Source: Nocardioides sp. NBC_00368
GTDB taxonomy: Bacteria; Actinomycetota; Actinomycetes; Propionibacteriales; Nocardioidaceae
DNA: 64,000 nt
NCBI RefSeq assembly: GCF_036090055.1
Contig: NZ_CP107970.1
Coordinates: 4,156,501-4,220,500 of the forward strand
Direction: 5' to 3'
Each line of letters begins with the position of its first letter. Positions within the stretch are counted from its first letter, which is position 1. Of the stretch, positions 32,898 to 41,214 are shown one piece after another. A program made the position numbers and the translations under genes. Under the pieces are notes generated by a model. It was not told where the DNA came from and did no database searches. It worked only from the letters and a program-made list of their open reading frames with translations.

Positions 32898-33632
32898 TCA
32901 CCCGGCCGGCGCCGGCGTCCGATGTTCCACGCGACTCGCCGACAGCACTCCCCCGAGCAGCAGGGCGAGCGCCACCAGCAGGAGTACGCCACCGGACCCG
33001 AGCAGCACACCGATCGCCGTGCCGAGCGCCGGCAGGGTGGCGCCGACGGCCGCCTCAGCGGTCACCGGAGCATGCCCGTCGGCGTTCATCACGACGAGGG
33101 TCCAGTCGCCCGACTCGACCTCCCAGGTCAGCGTCCGGGTCCCGGCGCCGGCCGTCGAGGCGGTCCAGAAGCCGGCTTCCGCGGGAAGCATCGCGGGCGA
33201 ACCGCCGTCCACGACGTCGTACGTCGGGCGTCGGCCGTCGAAGCCGTCGATCGTCGAATGTCCGACGTCGGCGAGGAAGGCGTCCACCTCTGCCGAGGGA
33301 GCGAGGCCGACGAACAGCGGTCCCTCCTCGGCCGAGGTGACGACCAGCTTGGTGTCGCCGATCAGCCGACCGGGAACGTCGACTCCGGCGTCGGTCTCGA
33401 TGGTGATCTTCTCCGTGGTGATCGCGTAGCCGGGGGCTGAGATCGTCGTCTCGTCGGTCATCAGGTAGCCGTCTGCGTCTCGCTGGGCCGAGGCCACGGC
33501 CAGGGCGCCGCCACCGGCGATGAGACCGAACGCGATCAGCAGGAGGACACTGCCCGCCACGACGGCGATGACCCGCCCAGCAGTCCAGCGCGGTCGGTCC
33601 GGGAGAGACTCCGCGGCTCGTTCACTCGTCAT
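32898..33632 (-). CDS. Membrane protein with extracytoplasmic domain flanked by two helices
   Basis: A 244-residue protein. Short basic N-terminus, transmembrane helix VIAVVAGSVLLLIAFGLIAG (about 20-40), a 150-residue external domain (YLMTDETTISAPGYAITTEK...WTLVVMNADG), then a second helix (GVLLLVALALLLGGVL) and a short tail. The domain pattern with LVVTSAEEGPLFVGLAP and WTLVVMNADG recurs in actinobacterial membrane proteins of unknown function. I cannot assign a role. Confidence 0.78.
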   Translation of the reverse strand: MTSERAAESLPDRPRWTAGRVIAVVAGSVLLLIAFGLIAGGGALAVASAQRDADGYLMTDETTISAPGYAITTEKITIETDAGVDVPGRLIGDTKLVVTSAEEGPLFVGLAPSAEVDAFLADVGHSTIDGFDGRRPTYDVVDGGSPAMLPAEAGFWTASTAGAGTRTLTWEVESGDWTLVVMNADGHAPVTAEAAVGATLPALGTAIGVLLGSGGVLLLVALALLLGGVLSASRVEHRTPAPAG

Positions 33633-33663
33633 CGGTCGAACCTCTCTCTGGCGTCCGGGCCCG

Positions 33664-34008
33664 TCACTCACGGAACAGGCCGATGGTGTTGCCGCTGGGG
33701 TCGCGGAACATGGCGAAGGACCCGGTACCGGGGATCTCCATGGGCGGCACGACGGTCTCGCCACCCAGCTCCCCGGCGCGACGGAGGCTGGCCTCGAGGT
33801 CGTCGGTCGCGACGTACACGGTGACGTAGGAGGGCATCTCGTCGCGGGTCTGCATCACGCCGCCACCGATTCCCTCCTTACCGGCCGTCACGAGCCAGTA
33901 GTCGGGGCCGGCCCCCTGGATCTCCCAGCCGAACAGGTCTCGATAGAACTCGATGAGTCGCTCCCCGTCCGGGCCGGCGATCTCGAAGTGCACCACAGGA
34001 TGTGCCAT
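33664..34008 (-). CDS. VOC (glyoxalase/bleomycin-resistance fold) family protein
   Basis: A 114-residue single-module VOC protein. It starts HPVVHFEIAGPDGERLIEFYRDLFGW and ends FAMFRDPSGNTIGLFRE, the two halves of the vicinal-oxygen-chelate fold. Potential metal ligands are the early histidine and the late glutamate. Substrate unknown. GAGGAGACAG precedes the ATG. It opens the stress-type island. Confidence 0.88.
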   Translation of the reverse strand: MAHPVVHFEIAGPDGERLIEFYRDLFGWEIQGAGPDYWLVTAGKEGIGGGVMQTRDEMPSYVTVYVATDDLEASLRRAGELGGETVVPPMEIPGTGSFAMFRDPSGNTIGLFRE

Positions 34009-34076
34009 GACTGTCTCCTCTTGTCTCGGTCGAGCATCCGACGCGACGACGGGGCTTCCCCAGAGACGAAGTGCCG

Positions 34077-34502
34077 CTAGGGCTGGTCCTTGGTCCCCGA
34101 CCGCCGGGCGCTCGACCACCCCAGGCCCACCAACGAGACCGCAACCGTCCCCATGACTCCCTGAAGGGGATCGAGGCCGACGAAGGGCATCTGGACCGCC
34201 AGCTCCACGATGAGCAGCACGCCGGCTCCGACCGCCGCCGGACCCATCCGAGTCGATCGCCGCCACGCCAGGACGGCGGTGCCGAGGCATGGGACCGCAA
34301 CGCTTGCCGCCAGCCACAGACCGGGCAGCACCCACGACTCCAGCCCGAGCGGCCGTAGGTCGCTGACCGGCGGGGTGAAGGTGCCCGTGACCAGCTGCAC
34401 CGATCCGACCGCCGCGGCCGCACCGGTCAACGCGGAGACGACCCCCACCGTACGTCGCCACGCGGGCGCCGGCGCGATCACACCGGCGCCCGTTGCGCTC
34501 AT
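34077..34502 (-). CDS. Small membrane protein of unknown function
   Basis: A 141-residue protein with about four transmembrane helices (VGVVSALTGAAAAVGSVQLV; SWVLPGLWLAASVAVPCLG; GPAAVGAGVLLIVELAVQM; a fourth near the end). No domain was recognised. Its start overlaps the 3' end of the next small membrane gene (ATGA-type), so they form an operon. Confidence 0.65.
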   Translation of the reverse strand: MSATGAGVIAPAPAWRRTVGVVSALTGAAAAVGSVQLVTGTFTPPVSDLRPLGLESWVLPGLWLAASVAVPCLGTAVLAWRRSTRMGPAAVGAGVLLIVELAVQMPFVGLDPLQGVMGTVAVSLVGLGWSSARRSGTKDQP

Positions 34503-34666
34503 CGCTCTCGCCTCGACGACACGGTTCCCGCATGCGACCCGCCCAGGTCCAGAGCGATCGCAAGGATCAGGGTGCCGGTCCAGACGTTGACCGGGTCCAG
34601 CTGGAGGGGCTCGTGGGCCCCCACGATGTTCGCGATGAACCAGACGATGAACCAGATGATCGTCAT
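34499..34666 (-). CDS. 55-residue small membrane protein
   Basis: A very short protein with two hydrophobic segments (IIWFIVWFIANIVGAH; TGTLILAIALDLGG) and a charged C-terminus. The ATG at 34666 has AAAGGTGGG at good spacing. Its stop overlaps the start of the following 141-residue membrane protein gene. Function unknown. The upstream region holds DosR-like boxes. Confidence 0.65.
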   Translation of the reverse strand: MTIIWFIVWFIANIVGAHEPLQLDPVNVWTGTLILAIALDLGGSHAGTVSSRRER

Positions 34667-34762
34667 GGCGATCCCACCTTTCCCGGTACGTCCACGACTG
34701 CGTTTGCCGTCGACGCTAGGGGCTGCCACATCCCACCGTGGAGGGACGAACTTCCCGGACCG

Positions 34763-34778
34763 GGGGACGGTGGTCCCC
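34763..34778. promoter_or_regulatory. DosR/DevR-like box
   Basis: GGGGACGGTGGTCCCC matches the core GGGAC-N4-GTCCC of the mycobacterial DosR consensus. It lies in the divergent region between the 55-residue membrane gene and the 2TM gene. Weaker relatives occur at 34837-34852 (GGCCTTTGGACC) and 34895-34908 (GGGACAACCGACC). Regulation by a DosR-type response regulator is inferred. Confidence 0.5.
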
Positions 34779-34923
34779 GATCCGGAGGCGGAGCCGGCGC
34801 GTCACGCCGGGCCGCCGGGTCCGAGGACTCACCGAAGGGGGCCTTTGGACCGCTGCTCCGGGCATGGCCGGCTCCTAGCGTCGAGGACGAACGTGGGACA
34901 ACCGACCGAAGGGGGACGTCACC

Positions 34924-35244
34924 ATGGATGACTGGAACACCTCGGCTGAGGAGCGGACCGAACCGCCGGCGATCGCGTCGGAGGAGGAGTTGCGCCTCGC
35001 CGCCGTCAAGCGCCTGAAGAAGCGCCGGGACCTGGCTGGTCACTTTCTCGTGTACGTCCTGGTGAACGGGGCGCTCGCGGGAATCTGGGCGATCCTCACG
35101 CCGGACTCGTTCTTCTGGCCGCTGATCGTCCTGCTCCTGTGGGGGATCGGCCTCGTGATGAACGTCTGGGACGTGTACCTGGCGGGCGATCCGAGCGAGG
35201 CCAGCATCGCGCGCCAGATGAACCGGCTGCGCAAGCGCAACTGA
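34924..35244 (+). CDS. 2TM domain-containing protein
   Basis: A 106-residue protein with a charged N-terminus (SEEELRLAAVKRLKKRRDLAGHF), two adjacent helices (VYVLVNGALAGIWAIL and FWPLIVLLLWGIGLVMNVW) and a basic tail (ARQMNRLRKRN). It fits the 2TM family (PF13239), often fused or linked to sensor kinases. GAAGGGGGAC precedes the ATG. It is probably cotranscribed with the DUF1918 gene. Confidence 0.85.
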   Translation: MDDWNTSAEERTEPPAIASEEELRLAAVKRLKKRRDLAGHFLVYVLVNGALAGIWAILTPDSFFWPLIVLLLWGIGLVMNVWDVYLAGDPSEASIARQMNRLRKRN

Positions 35245-35263
35245 AGAAGGATGGAGACCCGAG

Positions 35264-35482
35264 ATGATGTACGCAGCAGTCGGTGACCGACTGGTGGTCC
35301 GTGGCCACAACGTCGGCGAGCCCGTGCGAGACGCCGAGATCCTCGAAGTCCGCCACGACGACGGCAGCCCGCCCTACGTCGTACGTTGGTCCGACAACGG
35401 CCATGAGGCGTTGGTGTTCCCGGGCTCGGACGCCTTCGTGGAGCATTTCGAGCACGAGGCCGGGCCGCAACAGCACCGGTGA
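35264..35482 (+). CDS. DUF1918 domain-containing small protein
   Basis: A 72-residue SH3-like protein: VGDRLVVRGHNVGEPVRDAEILEV and DDGSPPYVVRW..GHEALVFPG are the family hallmarks. Mycobacterial relatives (Rv0569, Rv2302) belong to or resemble dormancy (DosR) genes. Its biochemical role is unknown. An ATGATG start follows AAGGATGGAGA. It is convergent with the beta-CASP nuclease gene. Confidence 0.9.
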   Translation: MMYAAVGDRLVVRGHNVGEPVRDAEILEVRHDDGSPPYVVRWSDNGHEALVFPGSDAFVEHFEHEAGPQQHR

Positions 35483-35495
35483 GACCGACCGGGCC

Positions 35496-36932
35496 TCACG
35501 ACCCCAGGAGCACTCGCTCACCCAGACGGGGAACCACGGCCACGATCCCGAGCTCGTCCTGGATCCGGTCCGCCAGAGCCCGGGACGACGGGGGCTCGCC
35601 GTGCACGACGTAGACGGTCTGGGGAAGCTCGGGCGCCGAGGCGACCCATGCGACCAGCTCGTCGGCGTCGGCGTGCACGCTGAAGTCCGAGATCGCGACC
35701 ACTTCCGCCCGGACCGGGACGTACCGGCCGTGCATCTTGACCGCCCGGGCACCCTCGATCAGCTGCCTGCCGCGGGTGCCCTGCGCCTGATAGCCCGTGA
35801 GCACGACGCTGTTGCGGGGATCGGGGAGCTGGCGGAGCAGGTGGTGGACGACGCGGCCGCCGGTGGCCATGCCGGAGGCGGAGATGATGATGCACGGACT
35901 CTTGGGGCGATTGAGCTGCTCGGAGGCGGCGGCGTCCCGGATCCGGTAGACCTCGAGATGCTCGAGGTCCTGCAGCGGCGCCGCACGCTTGCTGTTGAGC
36001 TCGTCGCTGTGCGCACTCAGCGCCGCCCGGTACACGTCCAGCGCGGCCAGGGCCATCGGGCTGTCGACGAAGATCGGGACCTGCGGGATCAGGCCCGCAC
36101 GGCGGAGCCGGAGCAGCTCGAGCAGCACCAGCTCGGTCCGGTCCACCGCGAACGCCGGGATCAGCACGACACCACCCCGGTCCACCGTGCGGCGTACGGT
36201 GTCGGCGAGAGCATCGGGGTCGGCCGGCGGATGCCGTCGATCGCCGTAGGTCGACTCGAGCACCATCGCCGAGGCTGCGGGAGGTGTGGCGGGTGACCGC
36301 AGGATCGGGTGACCCGGGCGGCCCAGGTCACCGCTGAACACCACCCGCTCACCACCGACGTCGACCACCGCCACCGAAGAGCCCAGGATGTGGCCGGCGC
36401 GCTGCAGCGTCACGGTCATCCCGTCGACCGGCCGAGGCTCTCCGAACGCCACCGGGTGCAGGCGCTCCAGCGTCCGTTCCACGTCTGCCGAGGTGTAGAG
36501 CGGCAGGGCCGGGTCGTGCTTCGTCCAGCCGCCCTCGTTGGCATAGCGCGCATCCTCCTCCTGGAGGTGGGCGCTGTCGCGGAGCACGATGGCGGTGAGC
36601 GAGGCGGTGCCCGGCGTGCACAGCACCTCACCGGAGAAGCCGTCGCTCACCAGCCGTGGCAGGTAGCCGGTGTGGTCGAGGTGGGCGTGGGTCAGCACGA
36701 CGGCGTCGATCTCCGCGGGCGGCACCGGGAACGGAGCCCAGTTGAGCCGCCGCAGCTCGCGCAACCCCTGGTAGAGGCCGGCATCGACCAGCAGCCGATC
36801 GGAGCCGTCCGTGACCAGGAACCGGCTTCCGGTCACCGTGCCGGATGCCCCGAGGAACACCAGCGCGGGATGCGTCGAACGGGATGCGCCGGGGTCGATG
36901 TCGCCGACGGCAAGGGTCTCGGAGTGCGCCAT
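35496..36932 (-). CDS. MBL-fold RNA metallo-hydrolase with beta-CASP domain
   Basis: A 478-residue nuclease of the CPSF/YSH1-like group. Metallo-beta-lactamase motif HAHLDHTG, then FSGDLGR, the beta-CASP region with FVDSPMA and IIISASGMATGGRVVHHL, FSVHADADELVAW and the late histidine in VYVVHGEP. It should cleave or trim RNA with two zinc ions. GAAGGGAAG precedes the ATG at 36932; an in-frame start at 36965 lacks one. DosR-type stress islands often hold such genes. Confidence 0.92.
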   Translation of the reverse strand: MAHSETLAVGDIDPGASRSTHPALVFLGASGTVTGSRFLVTDGSDRLLVDAGLYQGLRELRRLNWAPFPVPPAEIDAVVLTHAHLDHTGYLPRLVSDGFSGEVLCTPGTASLTAIVLRDSAHLQEEDARYANEGGWTKHDPALPLYTSADVERTLERLHPVAFGEPRPVDGMTVTLQRAGHILGSSVAVVDVGGERVVFSGDLGRPGHPILRSPATPPAASAMVLESTYGDRRHPPADPDALADTVRRTVDRGGVVLIPAFAVDRTELVLLELLRLRRAGLIPQVPIFVDSPMALAALDVYRAALSAHSDELNSKRAAPLQDLEHLEVYRIRDAAASEQLNRPKSPCIIISASGMATGGRVVHHLLRQLPDPRNSVVLTGYQAQGTRGRQLIEGARAVKMHGRYVPVRAEVVAISDFSVHADADELVAWVASAPELPQTVYVVHGEPPSSRALADRIQDELGIVAVVPRLGERVLLGS

Positions 36933-37037
36933 CGGACTTCCCTTCGCAGGTGATGGTGTCACCACGCTGCGGCATTTCGCCAGGCTGCGGGGAGGGTCAT
37001 ACGGCCTTCGCGAACGTGACCGATGACCCGATCATCC

Positions 37038-38234
37038 TCAGCCCTGCTGGCGCAGGTAGCGACCGAAGTGAGGGACGGTGAAGGCGATCCGGCCGCGTTC
37101 ACCGGAGTAGATCAGTCCCTTCTTCATCAACGCGTCACGCGCAGGGGAGAGCGACTGCGGCTTCTTGTTGAGGAAGGCAGCGACGTCGGCGGTCGCGACG
37201 GTGCCGATGTCGTCGGCACCGAGCTCGACGGCAGCGTCGGCCATCGCGCGCAGGTAGTCCCGCTCGGCGGGGGTGGCGCGCTCGTAGCGGGACCCGAAGA
37301 AGCCGACCGCCAGCTCGCGCTCGGCCTCGGGAGCCGCGACCTTCACGTCCTCGGCCGTGATCGGGGAGCGAGGTGCCTGGTCCCACACGGTCTTGCCGTA
37401 GGCCTGGATGAAGTAGGGGTAACCGCCGGTGGCGGCGTACATCTCCGCGAGGGCGTCGGCCTCGAACTCGGCCTCCTCCTCGCCCGCGGGCGCGGCGAGG
37501 GCCCGGTCGGCGGCCTCCCGCTCGAGGCGGTCGATGCGCTGGTAGGAGAAGAGCCGCTCGGAGTAGGACTTGCTCGCCGAGAGCACGGCCGGCAGGTGCG
37601 GAAGCCCGGCGCCGACGACGATCACCGGCAGCCCCGACTGGCTGATCTCGTGGCAGGCCGCACACATCGCGGAGACGTCGTCCGGACCGAGGTCCTGCAT
37701 CTCGTCGATGAAGACCCCGACGCCCTTGCCGACGTCGGCGGCGAGCCCACCGACGTCGGTGAGCAGCTCGACCAGATCGATCTCTATGTCACCGGAGTCG
37801 GCCCGGCCCCGCACCGCCGGCGCCTCGATGCCCGGCGACCACTGCTCGCGCAGCTTCGCGTTGGGACCCGCTTCCCGCTGGGCGAAGCTCCGGATCACGC
37901 CGAGCACATGGTCGACGTCGTCGGAGTTCGGATGGCCCAGCTCGCGCACCGCCTGATGAAGCGCGCTCGACAGCGGCCGGCGCAGCGACTGGTCGGGTCG
38001 CGCCTCCATCTTCCCGGTGCCCCAGCCCTTGCGGACCGCCGCGGAGCGCAGGGTGTTGAGCAGGACCGTCTTGCCGACGCCGCGCAGCCCGGTGAGCACC
38101 AGCGACCGCTCCGGGCGGCCGCGCGCCACCCGCTCCAGCACCACGTCGAACTGCCCGAGCTGCTCGTTACGACCAGCGAGCTCCGGGGGCCGCTGGCCGG
38201 CGCCGGGAGCGTACGGATTGCGGATGGGGTCCAT
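37038..38234 (-). CDS. AAA/ORC-type ATP-binding protein with C-terminal winged helix
   Basis: A 398-residue P-loop ATPase. It starts MDPIRNPYAPGAGQRPPELAGR, with Walker A VLTGLRGVGKTVLLN (about 45-59), Walker B GVGVFIDEMQDLG and a sensor region VIVVGAGLPHL. The C-terminal 80 residues (ERDYLRAMADAA...FTVPHFGRYLRQQG) look like a winged helix. It resembles ORC1/Cdc6-like or STAND-type ATPases common in actinobacteria. No partner effector is adjacent. The 205-bp region upstream is unusually AT-rich. Confidence 0.82.
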   Translation of the reverse strand: MDPIRNPYAPGAGQRPPELAGRNEQLGQFDVVLERVARGRPERSLVLTGLRGVGKTVLLNTLRSAAVRKGWGTGKMEARPDQSLRRPLSSALHQAVRELGHPNSDDVDHVLGVIRSFAQREAGPNAKLREQWSPGIEAPAVRGRADSGDIEIDLVELLTDVGGLAADVGKGVGVFIDEMQDLGPDDVSAMCAACHEISQSGLPVIVVGAGLPHLPAVLSASKSYSERLFSYQRIDRLEREAADRALAAPAGEEEAEFEADALAEMYAATGGYPYFIQAYGKTVWDQAPRSPITAEDVKVAAPEAERELAVGFFGSRYERATPAERDYLRAMADAAVELGADDIGTVATADVAAFLNKKPQSLSPARDALMKKGLIYSGERGRIAFTVPHFGRYLRQQG

Positions 38235-38426
38235 GATCAGACGGTATCCGCATATATAGGGCGCGTCTTAGATTTCGCTAGCGAGGCACATCATTTGCGA
38301 GCGTAGGTCTCTATTCGCCTTTCTAGGATCAATCTTAGAAAGGCGCAGACTCCTACATCGATCGCTGGCGTCGAACGTGTGTTCGATGATAGTCGGATTT
38401 CCTCCCCGTGCGCAAGCGTGACGATC
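38235..38426. other. AT-rich intergenic region with hairpins
   Basis: The segment holds CATATATAG, a perfect 10-bp hairpin (38316-38325 with 38336-38345) and a small one around 38371-38384 (CGAACGTGTGTTCG). Its AT content stands out from flanking genes. It contains the promoters of the divergent ATPase and glycosylase genes. No RNA gene was recognised, though the 28-nt hairpin could be a regulatory site. Confidence 0.4.
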
Positions 38427-38432
38427 TAGACT
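38427..38432 (+). promoter_or_regulatory. -10 box of the glycosylase leaderless promoter
   Basis: TAGACT, 7 bp before the ATG at 38440, with no Shine-Dalgarno sequence. Confidence 0.5.
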
Positions 38433-38439
38433 CGCGGAC

Positions 38440-39303
38440 ATGCCGGAACTCCCCGAGGTGGAAGCACTCGCCGAGGACCTGCGCGGGCGCCTCGAGGACC
38501 GTGCGATCACGAAGGTGCACGTCGCGCAGTTCAGCGCACTGAAGACCTACGATCCGCCGCTGACCGCGGTCGAGGGCACGCTCGTCGACAACGTGACCCG
38601 CCACGGCAAGTTCATCGACATCGAGGCCAGCGGCATCCACCTGGTGCTCCACCTCGCTCGCGGGGGCTGGATCCGATGGCGCGACGAGGTCCCGGCGACG
38701 CCACCACGACCGGGGTCGAAGTCGGGGCTGGCGATCCGGGTCGTGCTCGACGACGACACCGGGCTGGACATCACCGAGGGCGGCACCAAGAAGCGTCTGG
38801 CGCTCTACGTCGTCCACGACCCGCAGGACGTCCCCGGAGTCGCCTCGTTGGGTCCCGACCCGCTCGCCGACGACTTCACCCTGGCCCGCTTCCGCGAGAT
38901 CCTCGCGGGCCAGGGCCGTAAGCAGATCAAGGGCGTGCTGCGGATGCAGTCGATCATCGCGGGCATCGGCAACGCCTACTCCGACGAGATCCTGTGGGCG
39001 GCGAAGATGTCGCCCTTCAAACCCGCCGAGATGACCGACGAGGAGTCGGAGAGTCTCTACAACGCCCTGCGGACGACCCTCGAGGAAGCCGTCGAGCGCG
39101 ACTCCGGCCTGGCGATGAGCGAGCTCAAGGGCGAGAAGAAGTCCAACCTCGCCGTGCACGGCAAGGCGGGCAAGAAGTGTCCGGCCTGCGGTTCCACGAT
39201 CCTCGAGGTGAGCTTCGCCGACTCGAGCCTGCAGTACTGCCCCACGTGCCAGACCGGCGGGAAGCCGCTCGCCGATCGGCGGATGTCCCGCCTTCTCAAG
39301 TAG
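38440..39303 (+). CDS. Fpg/Nei family DNA glycosylase
   Basis: A 287-residue base-excision repair enzyme. The catalytic N-terminus after Met removal is PELPEVE (Pro2 nucleophile, Glu3). RHGKFIDIE holds the conserved lysine. The H2TH region is IIAGIGNAYSDEILWAAKMSPF, and a zinc finger CPACGSTI...YCPTCQTGGK is at the C-terminus. Fpg-type enzymes remove oxidised purines such as 8-oxoguanine and cut the strand. The usual mutM is often near rnc; this may be a second paralogue. A rhodanese gene follows after 9 bp. Confidence 0.93.
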   Translation: MPELPEVEALAEDLRGRLEDRAITKVHVAQFSALKTYDPPLTAVEGTLVDNVTRHGKFIDIEASGIHLVLHLARGGWIRWRDEVPATPPRPGSKSGLAIRVVLDDDTGLDITEGGTKKRLALYVVHDPQDVPGVASLGPDPLADDFTLARFREILAGQGRKQIKGVLRMQSIIAGIGNAYSDEILWAAKMSPFKPAEMTDEESESLYNALRTTLEEAVERDSGLAMSELKGEKKSNLAVHGKAGKKCPACGSTILEVSFADSSLQYCPTCQTGGKPLADRRMSRLLK

Positions 39304-39306
39304 GAT
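39301..39306 (+). promoter_or_regulatory. -10 box of the rhodanese promoter, overlapping the glycosylase stop
   Basis: TAGGAT, 6 bp before the GTG at 39313. Its first three bases are the TAG stop of the preceding gene. Confidence 0.45.
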
Positions 39307-39312
39307 TCACGA

Positions 39313-39639
39313 GTGACCATCCCCACCGTCGAGATCGCCGGCGTGCCCGATCCCCTGCCCGTGGCAGTCCTCGACGTCCGCGAGGACGACGAGTGGGCCG
39401 CCGGACACATCGAGGGTGCGACCCACATCCCGCTCCAGCAGCTCCCGGCGCGCCTCGGTGACCTTCCCGAGGGCCAGACCCTGGTGGTCTGCAAGGTCGG
39501 CGGACGCAGCGCCCAGGCGGTCAACTACCTCGCCCAGCAGGGCTTCGAGGTCGTCAACCTCGCCGGTGGCATGCTCGACTGGGCCGCCGCCGGGCGACCG
39601 ATGGTCAGCGAGACCGGCGCCGAGGCGTACGTCCTCTAG
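39313..39639 (+). CDS. Rhodanese-like domain protein
   Basis: A 108-residue single-domain sulfurtransferase. The family core is AVLDVREDDEWAAGHIEGATHIP, with the persulfide-forming cysteine in VVCKVGGRSAQA and NLAGGMLDWAAAG near the end. It would carry sulfane sulfur; partner unknown. Its stop shares the palindrome CTAG (39636-39639) with the stop of the convergent aat gene. Confidence 0.92.
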   Translation: MTIPTVEIAGVPDPLPVAVLDVREDDEWAAGHIEGATHIPLQQLPARLGDLPEGQTLVVCKVGGRSAQAVNYLAQQGFEVVNLAGGMLDWAAAGRPMVSETGAEAYVL

Positions 39640-40367
39640 GACCCGTCCAGCGAGGGACCGCCGAACGCCTCCGGCAGCGGCAGTCTGAGCGCCTTCTCCA
39701 GGCGGTCGAGGTAGTCGTTGCGGTCCATCTCGATGACGCCGAGCGAGGCGAGATGGTCGGTGCGCCACTGCACGTCCAGGATCCGCTGGTCGATCGACCC
39801 CGCCTCCTGCAGCGCGGTGACCAACCCCACCAGGGCGACCTTGGACGCGTCGCGCACCCGGTGGAACATCGACTCCCCGGCGAAGAGACCGCCGATGGCG
39901 ACCCCGTAGAGACCGCCGACCAGACGGCCGTCCTGCCAGGCCTCGACCGAGTGCGCCCAGCCGAGCCGATGCAGGTTGCCGTAGGCCCGCCGGATCCGCC
40001 TGTCGATCCAGCCGTGCGGCCGTCGCGGGTCGGCGCAGGATGCCACCACCTCGTCGAAGCTGGTGTCGATCCTGATCTCGAAGTCCCGCACCGACCGGCG
40101 CAAGGATCGAGAGACGACGAGCCCGTCCAGCGGCAGTACGCCCCGCTTGACCGGCGAGAACCACATCATCGGGTCACGCGGGGACTCCCCGGGCATCGGG
40201 AAGATCCCGTGCCGGTACGCGGCCAGGAGTGTCCCGGGCGCGACGTCCGCGCCCATGCCCACCAGATCGTCCAGATCAGCCCCACCGTGGCCGGCGCCTG
40301 GGTCCCGAAGGTCGGCGAAGGCCCACGGCGACGGCTCCGGTTCGATCGGACCCCCAAGATTCGCCAC
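39636..40367 (-). CDS. aat: Leucyl/phenylalanyl-tRNA--protein transferase
   Basis: A 243-residue enzyme of the N-degron pathway that adds Leu or Phe from tRNA to proteins with N-terminal Arg or Lys. Signatures: AAYRHGIFPMP, MMWFSPVKRGVLPLD, HGWIDRRIRRAYGNLHRLGWAHSVEAW, GGLYGVAIGGLFAGESMFHR and ILDVQWRTDHLASLGV. The GTG start has GATAAC 8 bp upstream. Confidence 0.95.
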   Translation of the reverse strand: MANLGGPIEPEPSPWAFADLRDPGAGHGGADLDDLVGMGADVAPGTLLAAYRHGIFPMPGESPRDPMMWFSPVKRGVLPLDGLVVSRSLRRSVRDFEIRIDTSFDEVVASCADPRRPHGWIDRRIRRAYGNLHRLGWAHSVEAWQDGRLVGGLYGVAIGGLFAGESMFHRVRDASKVALVGLVTALQEAGSIDQRILDVQWRTDHLASLGVIEMDRNDYLDRLEKALRLPLPEAFGGPSLDGS

Positions 40368-40410
40368 GACGAAACGTTATCGCCCCGTACGGCCGCAACC
40401 ACCACACACT

Positions 40411-40416
40411 TAAGAT
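40411..40416 (+). promoter_or_regulatory. -10 box of the EcsC-like gene leaderless promoter
   Basis: TAAGAT, 7 bp before the ATG at 40424. Confidence 0.5.
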
Positions 40417-40423
40417 TTGCCTC

Positions 40424-41122
40424 ATGATCGGTCCCAAGTCAGTGCTCACCAGTGCGGCTGGCCGGCTCGCACCCAAGGTCATCCAGTCCGCGCCGGGCGT
40501 CACCACGAACGTGGTCCGACAGGCGCTGCACCACGCGATCGTCGGGGTCGGTCCGCTCCCGGCTGCTGCTGCGGCCGCCGAGAAGCACCTCAAAGACCAT
40601 GACAACGACGTCGAGCTCGCGGTGAAGCACATCATCGACAACCACGTGCGACTCGCCGGCGTGGGTGGCTTCGCGACCAACATCGGCGGTCTGGTCACCC
40701 AGGCGCTGACCCTCCCGGCCAACATCACCGGGATGGCGATCATCCAGTGCCGCATGGTGGCCGCGATCGCGCATCTGCGGGGCTACGACCTGACCGATCC
40801 GCGCGTCCGCAACGCCATCCTGCTCACCCTCCTGAGCGAGGAGAAGGTCAGCAAGCAGATCCGGGACAGGAAGATCCCCGCTCCACCGATGGCCGTAGCG
40901 ACGGCACCGGCCTACGACCGCGCGGTCGACGACCTCGTCGCCGCCGAGGTGGCCCAGGAGCTGATCGGCCGCGTCGCCGGCAAGCGGATGGTCTCGATGG
41001 TGGCCAAGCGGGTGCCGCTGGTCGGCGGTGTCGTCGGCGCCGGCACCGACGGCTGGATGACCTACCAGATCGGTCGCTACGCCTCGCGGGAGCTGCTGCC
41101 GCGCCCCGCCGACAACCGCTGA
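40424..41122 (+). CDS. EcsC family protein
   Basis: A 232-residue protein with alternating amphipathic and hydrophobic segments (VGGFATNIGGLVTQALTLPANITGMAIIQ; RVPLVGGVVGAGTDGWMTYQIGRYA) typical of the EcsC family. The family is linked to membrane transport or secretion in Bacillus, but its activity is unknown. The ATG at 40424 fits a leaderless start. Confidence 0.82.
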   Translation: MIGPKSVLTSAAGRLAPKVIQSAPGVTTNVVRQALHHAIVGVGPLPAAAAAAEKHLKDHDNDVELAVKHIIDNHVRLAGVGGFATNIGGLVTQALTLPANITGMAIIQCRMVAAIAHLRGYDLTDPRVRNAILLTLLSEEKVSKQIRDRKIPAPPMAVATAPAYDRAVDDLVAAEVAQELIGRVAGKRMVSMVAKRVPLVGGVVGAGTDGWMTYQIGRYASRELLPRPADNR

Positions 41123-41214
41123 CCCTCCGGCTCACAGGAACTTCACAGGTCCGTCCGACGTTCCTCTGAGCACAGGACTCCACACTGTTGGTGTCCGCTT
41201 GGGAGGAGCAGCAG

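Noticed and set aside
38235..38426. Origin of replication or attachment site in the AT-rich gap
   Set aside because: No DnaA boxes in array, no dnaA/parAB genes and no flanking direct repeats or integrase were seen.
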